NCBI RefSeq assembly: GCF_038967635.1 | Contig: NZ_CP152413.1 | Location: 7,506,001 to 7,570,000 of the forward strand | DNA length: 64,000 nucleotides | Source: Bradyrhizobium sp. B124 | Lineage (GTDB): Bacteria > Pseudomonadota > Alphaproteobacteria > Rhizobiales > Xanthobacteraceae | Direction of reading: 5' to 3' | Part shown: in pieces, positions 35,190 through 43,532 of the stretch | How the letters are laid out: each line of letters opens with the position of its first letter | Position numbering within the stretch: the stretch's first letter is position 1 | Made by a program: the position numbers and the translations under genes | The notes under the pieces: model-generated | Told to the model about the DNA's origin: nothing | Database searches by the model: none | Seen by the model: only the letters and a program-made list of their open reading frames with translations

Positions 35190-36584
35190 TCAGGCGGGAG
35201 AATCGTCGGGCGCGGCACGCTTTTGTGCAAATGAGACCAAACCGTCGAACCCTTCGGCCATTTGCCTGTTCGTCAATTCGCGGTCGAAGAGCCCGTGCGC
35301 TTCAAACAGACCCAATCCCCAACAGATCACCTGTTCGATTCGGTGCAGGCAGACCGGCGCGAAGGCGCTTACTTCCGGATCGAGGGGCGATAGAGAGCCA
35401 TGGGCGAGGCGCGACCGCATCACGTAAGCTTCCGCCAGCTCGCTTTCCAGTTCTTCAAACGACTTGGTGTCGGCTGGGCCATACCGGATCGCCGCACCGC
35501 GCTGGCTGACCGTCTTTTTGATGTCTTCATGCTCGGAGGTTAGCACCAACCGCTCGAGCGCCGTTACCGCCTTGATGATTTGTGCGGCAGGGGACTCCTC
35601 GCGAACCGCATCACCGAACCACGCAGCTGAGTCCAACAAGCGTGATCCAAGCGTCCGCTTGATCGCTGGGTTGACGACCGTTTCCAGTGCTTTGTTGGCG
35701 GCGCGAAGTAAGACCGCCATATCCTCGCCTTCGAGAAACTTTACCCAATCATCCCCGAAACCCACCGCCGAAGTCGATGCGCTGGAGCATGAGATATAGA
35801 GGCCGTTTTTCGGATCGACTGACATATGCGCCCGGCGGTCAGTTTCGAGGCGCGGTCCACCGATACCCATTCGGCTCGTGTGATACGACCCGAACAGAAT
35901 ATGCACGAGATTGACCGCCCCGGTCACCGCCATCCGGGCACGCTCGAGCGAGGTGCCGCCGTCGCAATTCAGTATGTTGACCTCGCCGACCCAGGTGAAG
36001 CCGTCATAGTAATGCCTCGCGATGGCAAGCAATCGCTCATTCGACCCCTTTTCCGAATCCTTTTCGCCGCGCCGTGCGAGGTCTTCGTAATGGGGAGCCA
36101 TTAGTTCGTTGAAGCGTTCTAGCGTGTAGAACGTAACAGGGCCGATAGCGAAGCTGGGAGGCTCCTTGGTGCGCATTAGTCGACAGGGGAAATAATGTGT
36201 TCGGTTCATCCGGGCTTTTTTGGCTTCTTTAACTGCCGAAGAGAGAGCACGTTCCGCCTGCTGTTCATCGAGCGGTCGACGCTCGACCACAAAGCGCTGG
36301 ACCAGGATCTTGCCGAGCGCCTTGTGCACCGGCGCGATTTCGATGGTGCCCATGGCGTCGCTGTATTTTATCGCTTGTTCGGCCAGCCGCCAAACCCGCT
36401 GATCGGCCGCGCGCCCGCACATCAGCGATCCCTTACCTTCCGGATGAGGTAGGTCGCCCCACATGTCCTGTTTCGGAAGGTCCTGCAAACTGACCGCGGC
36501 CGAGAACGTCTTTTGAATCCGCTCGCATTCGGCGAACACAAACTCGATATCGGTCACCCATCCGGCATTTCGATTCGTTGCCAT
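35190..36584 (-). CDS. HEPN-domain protein, candidate RNase or defence protein
   Basis: A 464-residue protein. The N-terminal ~300 residues are unrecognised (WVTDIEFVFAECERIQKTFS, IGPVTFYTLERFNELMAPHY, FTWVGEVNILNCDGGTSLER). The C-terminal ~170 residues read as an Apea-like HEPN domain: AAQIIKAVTALERLVLTSEH, EELESELAEAYVMRSRLAHG and CLHRIEQVICWGLGLFEAHG. The RSRLAH motif (Arg390, His395) is the R-x4-H signature of HEPN ribonucleases, enzymes often found in toxin-antitoxin and anti-phage systems. The ATG at 36584 fits; 27 extra upstream codons are possible. Next upstream gene on the same strand is an HTH protein. Domain call is by motif only. Confidence 0.72.
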   Translation of the reverse strand: MATNRNAGWVTDIEFVFAECERIQKTFSAAVSLQDLPKQDMWGDLPHPEGKGSLMCGRAADQRVWRLAEQAIKYSDAMGTIEIAPVHKALGKILVQRFVVERRPLDEQQAERALSSAVKEAKKARMNRTHYFPCRLMRTKEPPSFAIGPVTFYTLERFNELMAPHYEDLARRGEKDSEKGSNERLLAIARHYYDGFTWVGEVNILNCDGGTSLERARMAVTGAVNLVHILFGSYHTSRMGIGGPRLETDRRAHMSVDPKNGLYISCSSASTSAVGFGDDWVKFLEGEDMAVLLRAANKALETVVNPAIKRTLGSRLLDSAAWFGDAVREESPAAQIIKAVTALERLVLTSEHEDIKKTVSQRGAAIRYGPADTKSFEELESELAEAYVMRSRLAHGSLSPLDPEVSAFAPVCLHRIEQVICWGLGLFEAHGLFDRELTNRQMAEGFDGLVSFAQKRAAPDDSPA

Positions 36585-36698
36585 GAGACAATTAGATACG
36601 AAAAACACGCTCTTATGGCAATTTCGCAAAGCGGACGTCCGTCTCGCCACTGCCGATCTGTCCACCGGCGATGATGCGATCGTTGATACGTATGACGA

Positions 36699-36968
36699 TC
36701 ACATCGCCTGCTGCCGCGCGAGCCAATCGGGCTTGCGATCGCCCGCGGCCAGGCGCGGCTTTGGTCTAAAGGCCGGCGGGAGGTACCGCAGCCACTGCTC
36801 AAGATCAGCGCGCAGGATACGAACGTGGCGGCCGCATTTTTTCGCTGGTAGCTCGCCGGCCTGCATGGCGCGATACAGGTAGGTCCGACCGACGTTCGCG
36901 GCCGCGCAGGCGTCCCGGATCGAAAGCGCGAGGGGCTGTTGCTGTGGTGAATCGTCCATGAGATGCAT
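36699..36968 (-). CDS. Excisionase-type helix-turn-helix protein
   Basis: An 89-residue protein. ALSIRDACAAANVGRTYLYR followed by AMQAGELPAKKCGRHVRILR and ADLEQWLRYLPP is the helix-turn-helix plus wing of AlpA/excisionase-type (MerR-like) proteins; the conserved Tyr, Gly-x-Leu and Arg-x-x-Lys positions are present. Start at 36968 (an alternative ATG lies three codons later). Such proteins regulate or help excise mobile elements, or act as regulators beside defence genes. It lies between the HEPN gene and the nuclease-like gene, all on the minus strand. Confidence 0.75.
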   Translation of the reverse strand: MHLMDDSPQQQPLALSIRDACAAANVGRTYLYRAMQAGELPAKKCGRHVRILRADLEQWLRYLPPAFRPKPRLAAGDRKPDWLARQQAM

Positions 36969-37142
36969 TGCTCCGCCCGACCGAAACCGGGATTGGTCGT
37001 GATGGCAATGAACTTCTGGACGACATCGAGATACCGGGAAACGACGGCGGTCGGCAAGTGCCATTTGGCACCCGCTATCCGAGATCACGTCGATCTGGTC
37101 TTCACGAGGAAGTGCTCCGGATCTTCGAGATCAGTAATCTAG

Positions 37143-38723
37143 CTAAGCGTCTTTTTCGTCCGCTTCAGTGGACTTGTGGTCAGTCAGTGCTTCCGCGATG
37201 ATCGAATTGGTCAACTTGGTCTTTTGCTTTGCTCGCTCAACGAAGCGCTCGTAATCGACCGGAAAATCGCGCACAAATGTGATCTCACATGGTGTCACGG
37301 TCTTCGATTTCCATATGGTTCGTCCTTCACTGCTCTGTGGCAGCATCTCGGCCATCGAAGAATGCGCGAGCGTGAGGTTTTCCATCCGAACGAAGTTGAC
37401 GCACAGGAAGTCCATCTTGTCCGGAACGGCGCGCTCGAGCGGCCAATCGACAACGAAGCCGATTGGGTCCGCATTGGCGGGACTAGAGAATATTTTGTCG
37501 AGTTTAACTAGGTCCCGTGCGAGGCTCCCAAAGCCGTCTATACCCACAGCGGGTTCTGGAGCGCCAGCGAGTTTCAATAGCCGCTGAGTTGCCTCGAGAG
37601 CCTCTTGCATGCTCTCGTATTCAAGCTGACGAGCAGCATCGGGCAATCTCATGGGAAACGTCACTTCGTGCAGGCGCTCCGGCTTGAGGGTCATCTCAGC
37701 GCCGCGGCATAGCGCTATGAGCATCCGAAAGAAATTCCGCCAGTCGTCAATCTTCAGACGTGCCGCGCTGATAGCCTGCTCGTCCGTCGTGAATTGAATC
37801 CTGTTGCCGGCTATCAATAGTCGGAACAGTGGATTCTGGACCAACATCTTCAGGTGTTCTTTCGGCAAGCTCGCCAGAGGAGGGAACAGTATATCCGCTA
37901 AAAATGTTGCCGGAGGTGACAGCGGCGTCTCCTTGACGGTCACGATGCATGTGTCCGCCGTCGCGGGTTGCACGCGCATGACTGACTTTGCGAAGTTCGG
38001 CTCGTTCAGTGACAGCTTGATGCCGAATCGCGTTTCGAACGCTTGACCGGCCGTGACCTCGAGTTCTCTTAAACCCAACAGTCCATCGATCAAACCATCC
38101 ATGCTTTCGACTTTGAACGTCGTCGTTGCTTGGAATCGTCCTGGCTCAAAGCCGAGCTCTTGAGTTTGCTTGCGCTTCCTATCGATGTATGCGTCAAGAT
38201 CCGAACCGCAGAAGTCGAAGATGGCTTGCCTGAGTGCCGCTCCGGTCGGTTTGATTTTCCGACCTGACGTCGACGCTTTGAACGAGATGTATTTTTTGTT
38301 AATTTGGTGAGACTTCGTGCCCTCGGCTTGCTCCTTCCGAAGGCGTTTGAGAATCGCAGCCAAGTTGGCATCCAGAACGTGGACTAGATGCGCGGATACG
38401 AATTCTAGCTTCTCGTTGACTTTGAAGACGTACACGAAAGCCGGCTTCGGCTCCTTGGCCAGTCGCTCAGCGGCGGACAGCCGCATGCGAAATCGATCGT
38501 TGCTCGCCCACATCGTCTTGACCTGAACATGGGCCGATAGCGGCGCACGGCGCGTATCAAGAGTCTCGCGGCCGATGGGTGCCTGCTGCTCGAATTCAAC
38601 GATGTAGTCCCAGCCTGTCCTGTCGTGGTCGATCGAGGGATTACGGACGAGTTTTGTGTCGCTGCATATCTCAGCAAAGCGCGCTTCGCCCTTTTTGCCG
38701 AGTTCGTCCGCATTCAGTGGCAA
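37143..38723 (-). CDS. Protein with N-terminal DUF4365/PD-(D/E)xK-like nuclease domain
   Basis: A 526-residue protein. The N-terminus (LGKKGEARFAEICSDTKLVR, DRTGWDYIVEFEQ, SAHVQVKTMWASNDRFRMRL) has the layout of restriction-endonuclease-fold domains: Glu13 in the first helix, Asp39 at the end of a strand, and Gln67-x-Lys69 in the next strand. DUF4365 proteins use the same plan. The remaining ~400 residues are unrecognised and without membrane segments. No methylase or helicase is nearby. It lies 174 bases upstream of the HTH gene on the same strand. Nuclease activity is a prediction from motif spacing. Confidence 0.65.
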   Translation of the reverse strand: MPLNADELGKKGEARFAEICSDTKLVRNPSIDHDRTGWDYIVEFEQQAPIGRETLDTRRAPLSAHVQVKTMWASNDRFRMRLSAAERLAKEPKPAFVYVFKVNEKLEFVSAHLVHVLDANLAAILKRLRKEQAEGTKSHQINKKYISFKASTSGRKIKPTGAALRQAIFDFCGSDLDAYIDRKRKQTQELGFEPGRFQATTTFKVESMDGLIDGLLGLRELEVTAGQAFETRFGIKLSLNEPNFAKSVMRVQPATADTCIVTVKETPLSPPATFLADILFPPLASLPKEHLKMLVQNPLFRLLIAGNRIQFTTDEQAISAARLKIDDWRNFFRMLIALCRGAEMTLKPERLHEVTFPMRLPDAARQLEYESMQEALEATQRLLKLAGAPEPAVGIDGFGSLARDLVKLDKIFSSPANADPIGFVVDWPLERAVPDKMDFLCVNFVRMENLTLAHSSMAEMLPQSSEGRTIWKSKTVTPCEITFVRDFPVDYERFVERAKQKTKLTNSIIAEALTDHKSTEADEKDA

Positions 38724-38926
38724 ATCGATTTTCTCCCGTTGTGGCCCAAACCGTAGGGGTGGGACAGGCGCTAGGGCATACGGCGGATCAGTAAAAAATT
38801 GTTATACATTTCAATGGGATGTTGATGAAGCTGGCGGAAGGGTGGTATTCGACCCAGTACGCTCGCGCGTCGAGCGGCTTCGCGTCTCGTCGAATTGAGC
38901 ACCTGGGAGAGGCGCTGACTCCAATA

Positions 38927-39112
38927 TCAATTCTCACCTTCCACGCTGCGGGACAGTTCGCGATTAATGCGATCCTTGACCCGACGGACCGCAAGAAGCT
39001 GCAATCTGGTTCGGGTCCTGCCGCTGATCGTCTTACCACCAATCTTGAAACTGTAGCGCCATTCGCCTGGCAACGCTTCATGAATGCTGAACTGTACGCC
39101 TCTGTGCTGCAT
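38927..39112 (-). CDS. Small basic protein, unknown
   Basis: A 61-residue protein (MQHRGVQFSIHEALPGEWRY, SFKIGGKTISGRTRTRLQLL, AVRRVKDRINRELSRSVEGE). The strand-strand-helix pattern, with ALPGxWxYxFxIGG followed by a basic helix, is one I associate with short bradyrhizobial proteins of unknown function. Start at 39112, or a GTG nine codons earlier. It lies upstream of the nuclease-like gene on the same strand and downstream of the hairpin cluster at 39223-39321. Confidence 0.55.
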   Translation of the reverse strand: MQHRGVQFSIHEALPGEWRYSFKIGGKTISGRTRTRLQLLAVRRVKDRINRELSRSVEGEN

Positions 39113-39222
39113 AAATTTCTGTTTACCCCGATCGCACACGTTGTCTTTTTCGGCGCCTCGTCGGTTCAGCGCAGATTGATCTATGATTCCTCAATCATGA
39201 GAACCTTAACGTAACAAGAGAA

Positions 39223-39321
39223 CCGCCGATCCAATAGGACCGGCGGCCAAGTCAAGGGAGGAAACGCCCGTTAGGGCAGCGGTAGCGAGGCTACCGCAAC
39301 GTACCGCCAATCGCTTGGCGG
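39223..39321. ncRNA. Cluster of four hairpins, possible structured RNA
   Basis: Four stems follow each other in 99 bases. 39223-39246: CCGCCG-A-TCC, loop AATA, GGA-C-CGGCGG. 39267-39278: GCCC, loop GTTA, GGGC. 39279-39297: GCGGTAGC, loop GAG, GCTACCGC. 39304-39321: CCGCCAA, loop TCGC, TTGGCGG. The stems are short-looped and perfect or nearly so. No U-run follows on either strand, so simple terminators are unlikely. The strand is unknown and no RNA family is recognised. It sits at the edge of the minus-strand HEPN/nuclease set. Confidence 0.45.
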
Positions 39322-39505
39322 ATCTCGAATAAGAAGTTCGCGACCAGGCCAGAGGATGATCCGCCAATGCGTCGAATGGAGGCGAGGCGGTGAGCGACGC
39401 ATTAATGGCTCAGATAGTTCAATTGAGAGGGCACGAAAAGAAAAAGTTGCGTACGCACCGTACCAATTGACCTCTTTCGCGCTTTCTCGTTACCTCTTCA
39501 AGAGG

Positions 39506-40198
39506 TCAGAGCTGTTTCGCGCCACGTTGTGCCGAGCCAAATTCATTTAGTTTGCAGCTTGCAATACGCTCATGCGGATTAGGCTGCCACGTGCGCGATG
39601 AAGTCTCTGATCTCCACGCTGGGAAACTCTCTGCCAATTGCAAGAAATTCATAAACAACACGTGACCTTGTTGAGTAAGTACTGATTCCGGGTGGAACTG
39701 TACGCCATAGGTTGGGTGATACCGATGTGCCAAAGCCATGATCTCACCTTCATCTGAACGGGCTGTCACCATGAGATGCGGCGGGTCTGATTGATCGAGT
39801 TTGACCGCGAGAGAATGGTAGCGTCCAACAGAAAGTGGAGACGGGAGTTCCTTGAACAAGCCTCGACCGTCATGCGTTATGTGCGAGGACCGGCCGTGCA
39901 TGGGACGACGTGCACGCGCCACGCGTCCGCCGAAGACGCTGCCAATACACTGATGCCCGAGACAGATGCCAAGAATTGGGACACGACCCGAAAGCTTGCT
40001 GACGACGGCAGTGGATATACCGGCTTCCATTGGCGTACAGGGACCGGGAGAGATGATGATTGCATGCGGCTTGAGCGCAACGAGGTCGGTAAAGCTGACC
40101 GCGTCATTCCGCACCACTGCCGTCTCCGCACCAAGCTTGCGGAAATAGCGAGCTATGTTGAACACGAACGAGTCGTAATTGTCGATAATGAAGATCAA
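39506..40198 (-). CDS. pabA: Glutamine amidotransferase subunit, PabA/TrpG type
   Basis: A 230-residue class-I glutamine amidotransferase. The nucleophile Cys79 is in LGICLGHQC, the catalytic His169 and Glu171 in QFHPES, and ISPGPCTP is near residue 50. It supplies ammonia to the adjacent chorismate enzyme. About 40 residues beyond the usual end (SETSSRTWQPNPHERIASCK ...) look unrelated, so the native stop may be lost. Its start overlaps the pabB stop by 4 bases (ATGA), giving coupled translation. By partner it is the 4-amino-4-deoxychorismate synthase subunit (folate precursor), though TrpG-type dual use is possible. Confidence 0.9.
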   Translation of the reverse strand: MIFIIDNYDSFVFNIARYFRKLGAETAVVRNDAVSFTDLVALKPHAIIISPGPCTPMEAGISTAVVSKLSGRVPILGICLGHQCIGSVFGGRVARARRPMHGRSSHITHDGRGLFKELPSPLSVGRYHSLAVKLDQSDPPHLMVTARSDEGEIMALAHRYHPTYGVQFHPESVLTQQGHVLFMNFLQLAESFPAWRSETSSRTWQPNPHERIASCKLNEFGSAQRGAKQL

Positions 40199-41589
40199 AA
40201 TGCACCAGATACCTCGGAACCAAAAGCGTCAAAGAGCCGCTGTGCCTTGGCAAGCGTCTCCTCATACTCGGCCTCGGGGTTCGACATCGCCGTTATTCCC
40301 CCGCCTGCATGAAACCTAGCAAGGTCGTCGTCGATCGTCACCGTGCGGATCGCAATGTTCGTGTCCATGTGTCCATTGAATCCGATGAAGCCGATCGCTC
40401 CGCAATAGACCTCTCGCGCCACTTTCTCGACGTCCGCAATGATTTCCATTGATCGCACCTTTGGAACACCGGTCACGGAGCCGCCCGGAAAGCAGGCGCG
40501 AAGCAGACTGACTGCGTCTTGATCTGCAGCAAGTGCGCCTCCGACGATCGAGACGAGGTGGTGTACCGAAGCATAGGATTCGAGGTTACATAGTGCCGTA
40601 ACCTCGACCGAATTGTCTGTACACACGCGTGACAGGTCGTTGCGCAGCAGGTCGACGATCATAATGTTCTCGGCACGATCCTTTTCGGAGGCAAGAAGGA
40701 TTTCGGCGCGGCGCCGATCTTCCTCGGAATCAGCGGAGCGCGCGATTGTACCCTTGATGGGGCGCGTTTCGACCTGTCGTCCGTCAAGTTTCAGAAATCG
40801 CTCCGGAGAGCTCGATGCAATCGTCAGCTTGTCGTAGCGCAAGAGGGCTGCAAAGGGCGCCGGGTTCAGTGACCGGAGCTGGCAATAGAAGGTGAGCGGA
40901 TCGAACAGGGGCGACACCCTGGCACTGAAGCATTGCGCGATGTTCGCCTGGAATATCTCCCCAGCCAGAATCAACTCCACGACGCGCTGGACCGTCGCCA
41001 TGAAGCCTTCACGGCTAAAGTTGGAATGCCATGCGCCTGCCGTGCTCGGGATTACAATCCGCGGCAACTTTGGCCTGGCAAGCAATGCTGCAAACTCGTC
41101 GGCGCGACGACGCGCTCGCTCGGTTCGTCGAGCGGGGTCCTGCTCCGGCCATCCGGTCGAGACGATCCAGCACCTGTGGTCCCGGTGATCGAAGCTGACT
41201 ACCACGTCATAGAAATGTAGAATCGATTGAGGTAATCGGAGACCAGGAATTGACGGGGCCGGCAGCCGCTCCAGTGTCTGGTTCAGATCGTAAGCAAGGA
41301 AGCCGGCAGCGCCGCCCTGGAACGGCGGGAGATCGGAACGATGCGCTTCTCGGTATCTGGCGAGGAGGTCGCGAAGAACCGCCCATGGATCGCCCGCAAG
41401 CGCCTCTGCATTCCAACTTGCCTGTCCATCGGCGACCAAATAGGTGCCGAACGGTTCGCAGGTCAGATATGAGTAACGCCCGAGCAGCTCATGCCCTGCC
41501 GCGCTATCGAGAAAGGTAAGCTGCGGCCGCTGTGCAAGGCATCGCAGCGCCTTGACAGGCTCAATCCACCGTAACTCGCGGACGTGCAT
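40195..41589 (-). CDS. pabB: Aminodeoxychorismate synthase component I (PabB-like)
   Basis: A 464-residue chorismate-binding enzyme. The N-terminal domain has LLGRYSYLTCEPFGTYLV and FQGGAAGFLAYDL. The C-terminal chorismate domain has ETRPIKGTIAR (PIKGT at 277-281), IMIVDLLRNDLSRVC, VTGVPKVRSMEII and YCGAIGFIGFNG. Lys279 in PIKGT marks aminodeoxychorismate synthases; anthranilate synthases have PIAGT. The product feeds p-aminobenzoate and folate, or a specialised metabolite if used locally. It is second in a minus-strand run: Dabb gene, 116 bases, pabB, pabA. No pabC lyase is seen nearby. Confidence 0.92.
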   Translation of the reverse strand: MHVRELRWIEPVKALRCLAQRPQLTFLDSAAGHELLGRYSYLTCEPFGTYLVADGQASWNAEALAGDPWAVLRDLLARYREAHRSDLPPFQGGAAGFLAYDLNQTLERLPAPSIPGLRLPQSILHFYDVVVSFDHRDHRCWIVSTGWPEQDPARRTERARRRADEFAALLARPKLPRIVIPSTAGAWHSNFSREGFMATVQRVVELILAGEIFQANIAQCFSARVSPLFDPLTFYCQLRSLNPAPFAALLRYDKLTIASSSPERFLKLDGRQVETRPIKGTIARSADSEEDRRRAEILLASEKDRAENIMIVDLLRNDLSRVCTDNSVEVTALCNLESYASVHHLVSIVGGALAADQDAVSLLRACFPGGSVTGVPKVRSMEIIADVEKVAREVYCGAIGFIGFNGHMDTNIAIRTVTIDDDLARFHAGGGITAMSNPEAEYEETLAKAQRLFDAFGSEVSGAF

Positions 41590-41705
41590 AGGGCTATCGG
41601 TTGCCGACGACCAGCAGGCTGCGAAGCCGGTTCTGATCGTGGTCCTGTCGCGAGCAAGGGTTATTTCCGTCCGACACGTACAAAGCCTCGAGGCTGATCA
41701 TCAAG

Positions 41706-42065
41706 CTAGCCGCGGCCATCTGGTTGGCTGCGTCGAGCAACTTGGTTTAACCCTGCCGTCCCAGCGAAATGTACATCTGTTGATAGCTCGTAGTCAGTGG
41801 CAAACCGCAGCTCGCGAAGTGGCCGGACGGACCGGATCGCTTCTCGATACAAATCGTGCGTTTTGTACGCAGCGAGTTCCGTCTCGCTGTCGAACTCACC
41901 GTACACCACGACGTCGATCTCATTGCCGAGCTGATCGCTCTTGCGGTTGCGTGCAATCTCGAGCCGGCGTGCATATGGGATTGAGGTGAGAACCGATAGA
42001 CCTTCGATGATTTGGTCGATGCGGGCCTTATCTTTGGCTGTGAAGAAGACAATGTGACGGATCAT
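41706..42065 (-). CDS. Dabb-domain (stress-responsive alpha/beta barrel) protein
   Basis: A 119-residue protein starting MIRHIVFFTAKDKARIDQII. It continues ARRLEIARNRKSDQLGNEID, VVVYGEFDSETELAAYKTHD and LYREAIRSVRPLRELRFATD. These are the strand order and the H-x-V-F/Y-x-H/D marks of the Dabb fold (PF07876), small dimeric proteins that are sometimes enzymes or stress proteins. The last ~20 residues look additional. First gene of the run with pabB and pabA; a joint role is not known. Confidence 0.8.
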   Translation of the reverse strand: MIRHIVFFTAKDKARIDQIIEGLSVLTSIPYARRLEIARNRKSDQLGNEIDVVVYGEFDSETELAAYKTHDLYREAIRSVRPLRELRFATDYELSTDVHFAGTAGLNQVARRSQPDGRG

Positions 42066-42306
42066 GGTGGCCGCAAACGTGACGCCGCAACTTGGGCTGC
42101 GTTCTTATATCGGGATCAAGCCCAACGCAATGCTGGTAAGGCGTGGGCAGCAGGAGGAGTGTTCGACGCTTCGTGCGACGCCCCCGGCCTTTGCAGCAGA
42201 AGCTTGCAGAATTTCTACTTGAGCTGGATGTCGGAGTTGCCCGTTGCCCCAATGGCCTGAATGTGGCGCACGAACAGGAATGGTGATCGGAAGCGTCGTC
42301 AGCCGC
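42066..42306. other. Upstream region of the Dabb-pabBA run
   Basis: Non-coding by all signs. A long minus-strand frame through it (42701-42105) has random composition and no ribosome site. No clear sigma70 boxes were identified. Confidence 0.45.
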
Positions 42307-42330
42307 TGGTATTCGCTATCGCGAATACCA
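42307..42330. promoter_or_regulatory. 10-bp perfect inverted repeat with 4-nt centre
   Basis: TGGTATTCGC and GCGAATACCA flank TATC. It is AT-containing, unlike the GC hairpins used as terminators here, and lies about 240 bases upstream of the Dabb-pabBA run and 340 upstream of panD. An operator for a dimeric regulator or a hairpin is possible; no matching regulator is known. Confidence 0.35.
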
Positions 42331-42668
42331 TTGTGTAATTCGCAAGCTGTCGTCGATCTTTGTTCGCAAGCAGCCGCGGCATCGCACAGGTCGCCTAAAG
42401 GACGTCCTGTAAGGCAATGCGACGCACGGCTGGCCGCGACCGTCCGGATCATGGCGCCGAAAAGCGTGGCGGGCACTCCCGTCGCTCGGCAGTACATGAT
42501 CGACGATAGTGCCGCGCTATCTTCGCCGGCGGCTTGCTTCTGACCTGCAAAATTCCCTAAGCCGAACCACCACGCAATGCTGGGCCGGAACGGGATCGGG
42601 TCCGCAACCTTGCTCGAGCAAAATGGAGCAGCAAGTGCCCTGTGCACAGACTTCAGGATGGGCGATCC

Positions 42669-42998
42669 ATGCAGGTTACAGTGATGAAGGGAAAAATCCA
42701 TCGCCCTCGGTGACCCAGGCCGATCTTGATATCGATAGATCGTACGCTGCTGGATGCGGCCGGTTTCCTGATCAACGAACGCGTCGAAATCTACAATATC
42801 GAAACGACAGGACGGTTCGCCATCTATGTGATTGAGACCCCGGATGGGTCGGGCACCATCGGTCTAAATGGTGCTGCCGCGCGACTAGCAATGACCGGGG
42901 ACATCCTTGCATACGCCTCTTTTGACGTGGCGGAAGCCAATGCATTCAAGCCGCGGGTTGTGCTGGTTGATCGGGAAAATCGGATCTCACCTACCTGA
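42669..42998 (+). pseudogene. panD: Aspartate 1-decarboxylase gene lacking its self-cleavage site
   Basis: The sequence begins MQVTVMKGKIHRPR, the normal PanD start, then meets TGA. After a frame change it reads VTQADLD, and after a second change [20 protein letters not shown] followed by [20 protein letters not shown] and [14 protein letters not shown] to the stop at 42998. In intact PanD the DLxY segment is followed by Gly-Ser, where the chain cuts itself to make the pyruvoyl group. Here DLD is joined almost directly to ISID, so that Gly-Ser is deleted. The gene cannot give an active enzyme. PanD makes beta-alanine for pantothenate. Confidence 0.8.
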
Positions 42999-43532
42999 AA
43001 GGGAAAGCGCCTCGTTATGTCAACGACAGCAAACCAAGCGACCTCAGCCACGAAACGTACAGCTGTCGTTCGAAGCGTACCGTTCTGTATCTAGTGGGAT
43101 ACATCCTGCCGGATATGAATGTCTTCGTCCGATCCGGACAGTATTTGCGGGCCGATAACAATCTTGACCTGTCAAAACCCATGAGACGCAACTCAGAGGG
43201 GCGCGATGGCATGCGCGGCAAACTTCTATGGTTCAACGGTATGCGGGGCAGGCCCTTTTTTTGCCAGGGGCGCTGTGGCTGCTAACGTGATGAGTATCTT
43301 GCATAAGTGCTGCCGCTGTTCGGCGTTAGGTGAGTGGAAAATTGGTGGTAAGGGCGCTGAGCAGGCGTTGCTCGATCGCCGTGCGCCGATCGTAGGCTGC
43401 CGATTGTCCCAAGTGTAAGGCGGTCTCCTCGACTGGCACGCCTTTTGTGAATTCCACGGACACGAATGTCGCGGAGGGTGACGTGCGCACAATGCTGGAT
43501 ACTCTGGTCGAGGAGACAAGAGGTCAAGCTCG
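42999..43532. other. No supported gene; upstream region of bioD
   Basis: A frame ending at 43535 (CKAVSSTGTPFVNSTDTNVA ... MLDTLVEETRGQAR) is protein-like for ~45 residues and may be the tail of a lost gene, but no family is recognised. Confidence 0.45.
43434..43448 (+). promoter_or_regulatory. Sigma54-like site before bioD (imperfect)
   Basis: TGGCAC-GCCTT-TTGT has a perfect -24 half, but the -12 GC is GT. It lies 84 bases before the bioD start in the right direction. No TGT-N10-ACA was found in the 150 bases upstream, so NifA control is not supported. Confidence 0.25.

Noticed and set aside
39223..39321. tRNA or CRISPR-like reading of the hairpin cluster
   Set aside because: No cloverleaf, no TTC-type T loop, and the hairpins differ in sequence, so they are not direct repeats.
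42105..42701. Minus-strand frame of 198 codons between the Dabb gene and panD
   Set aside because: Random composition, contains the perfect palindrome, no ribosome site and no family.
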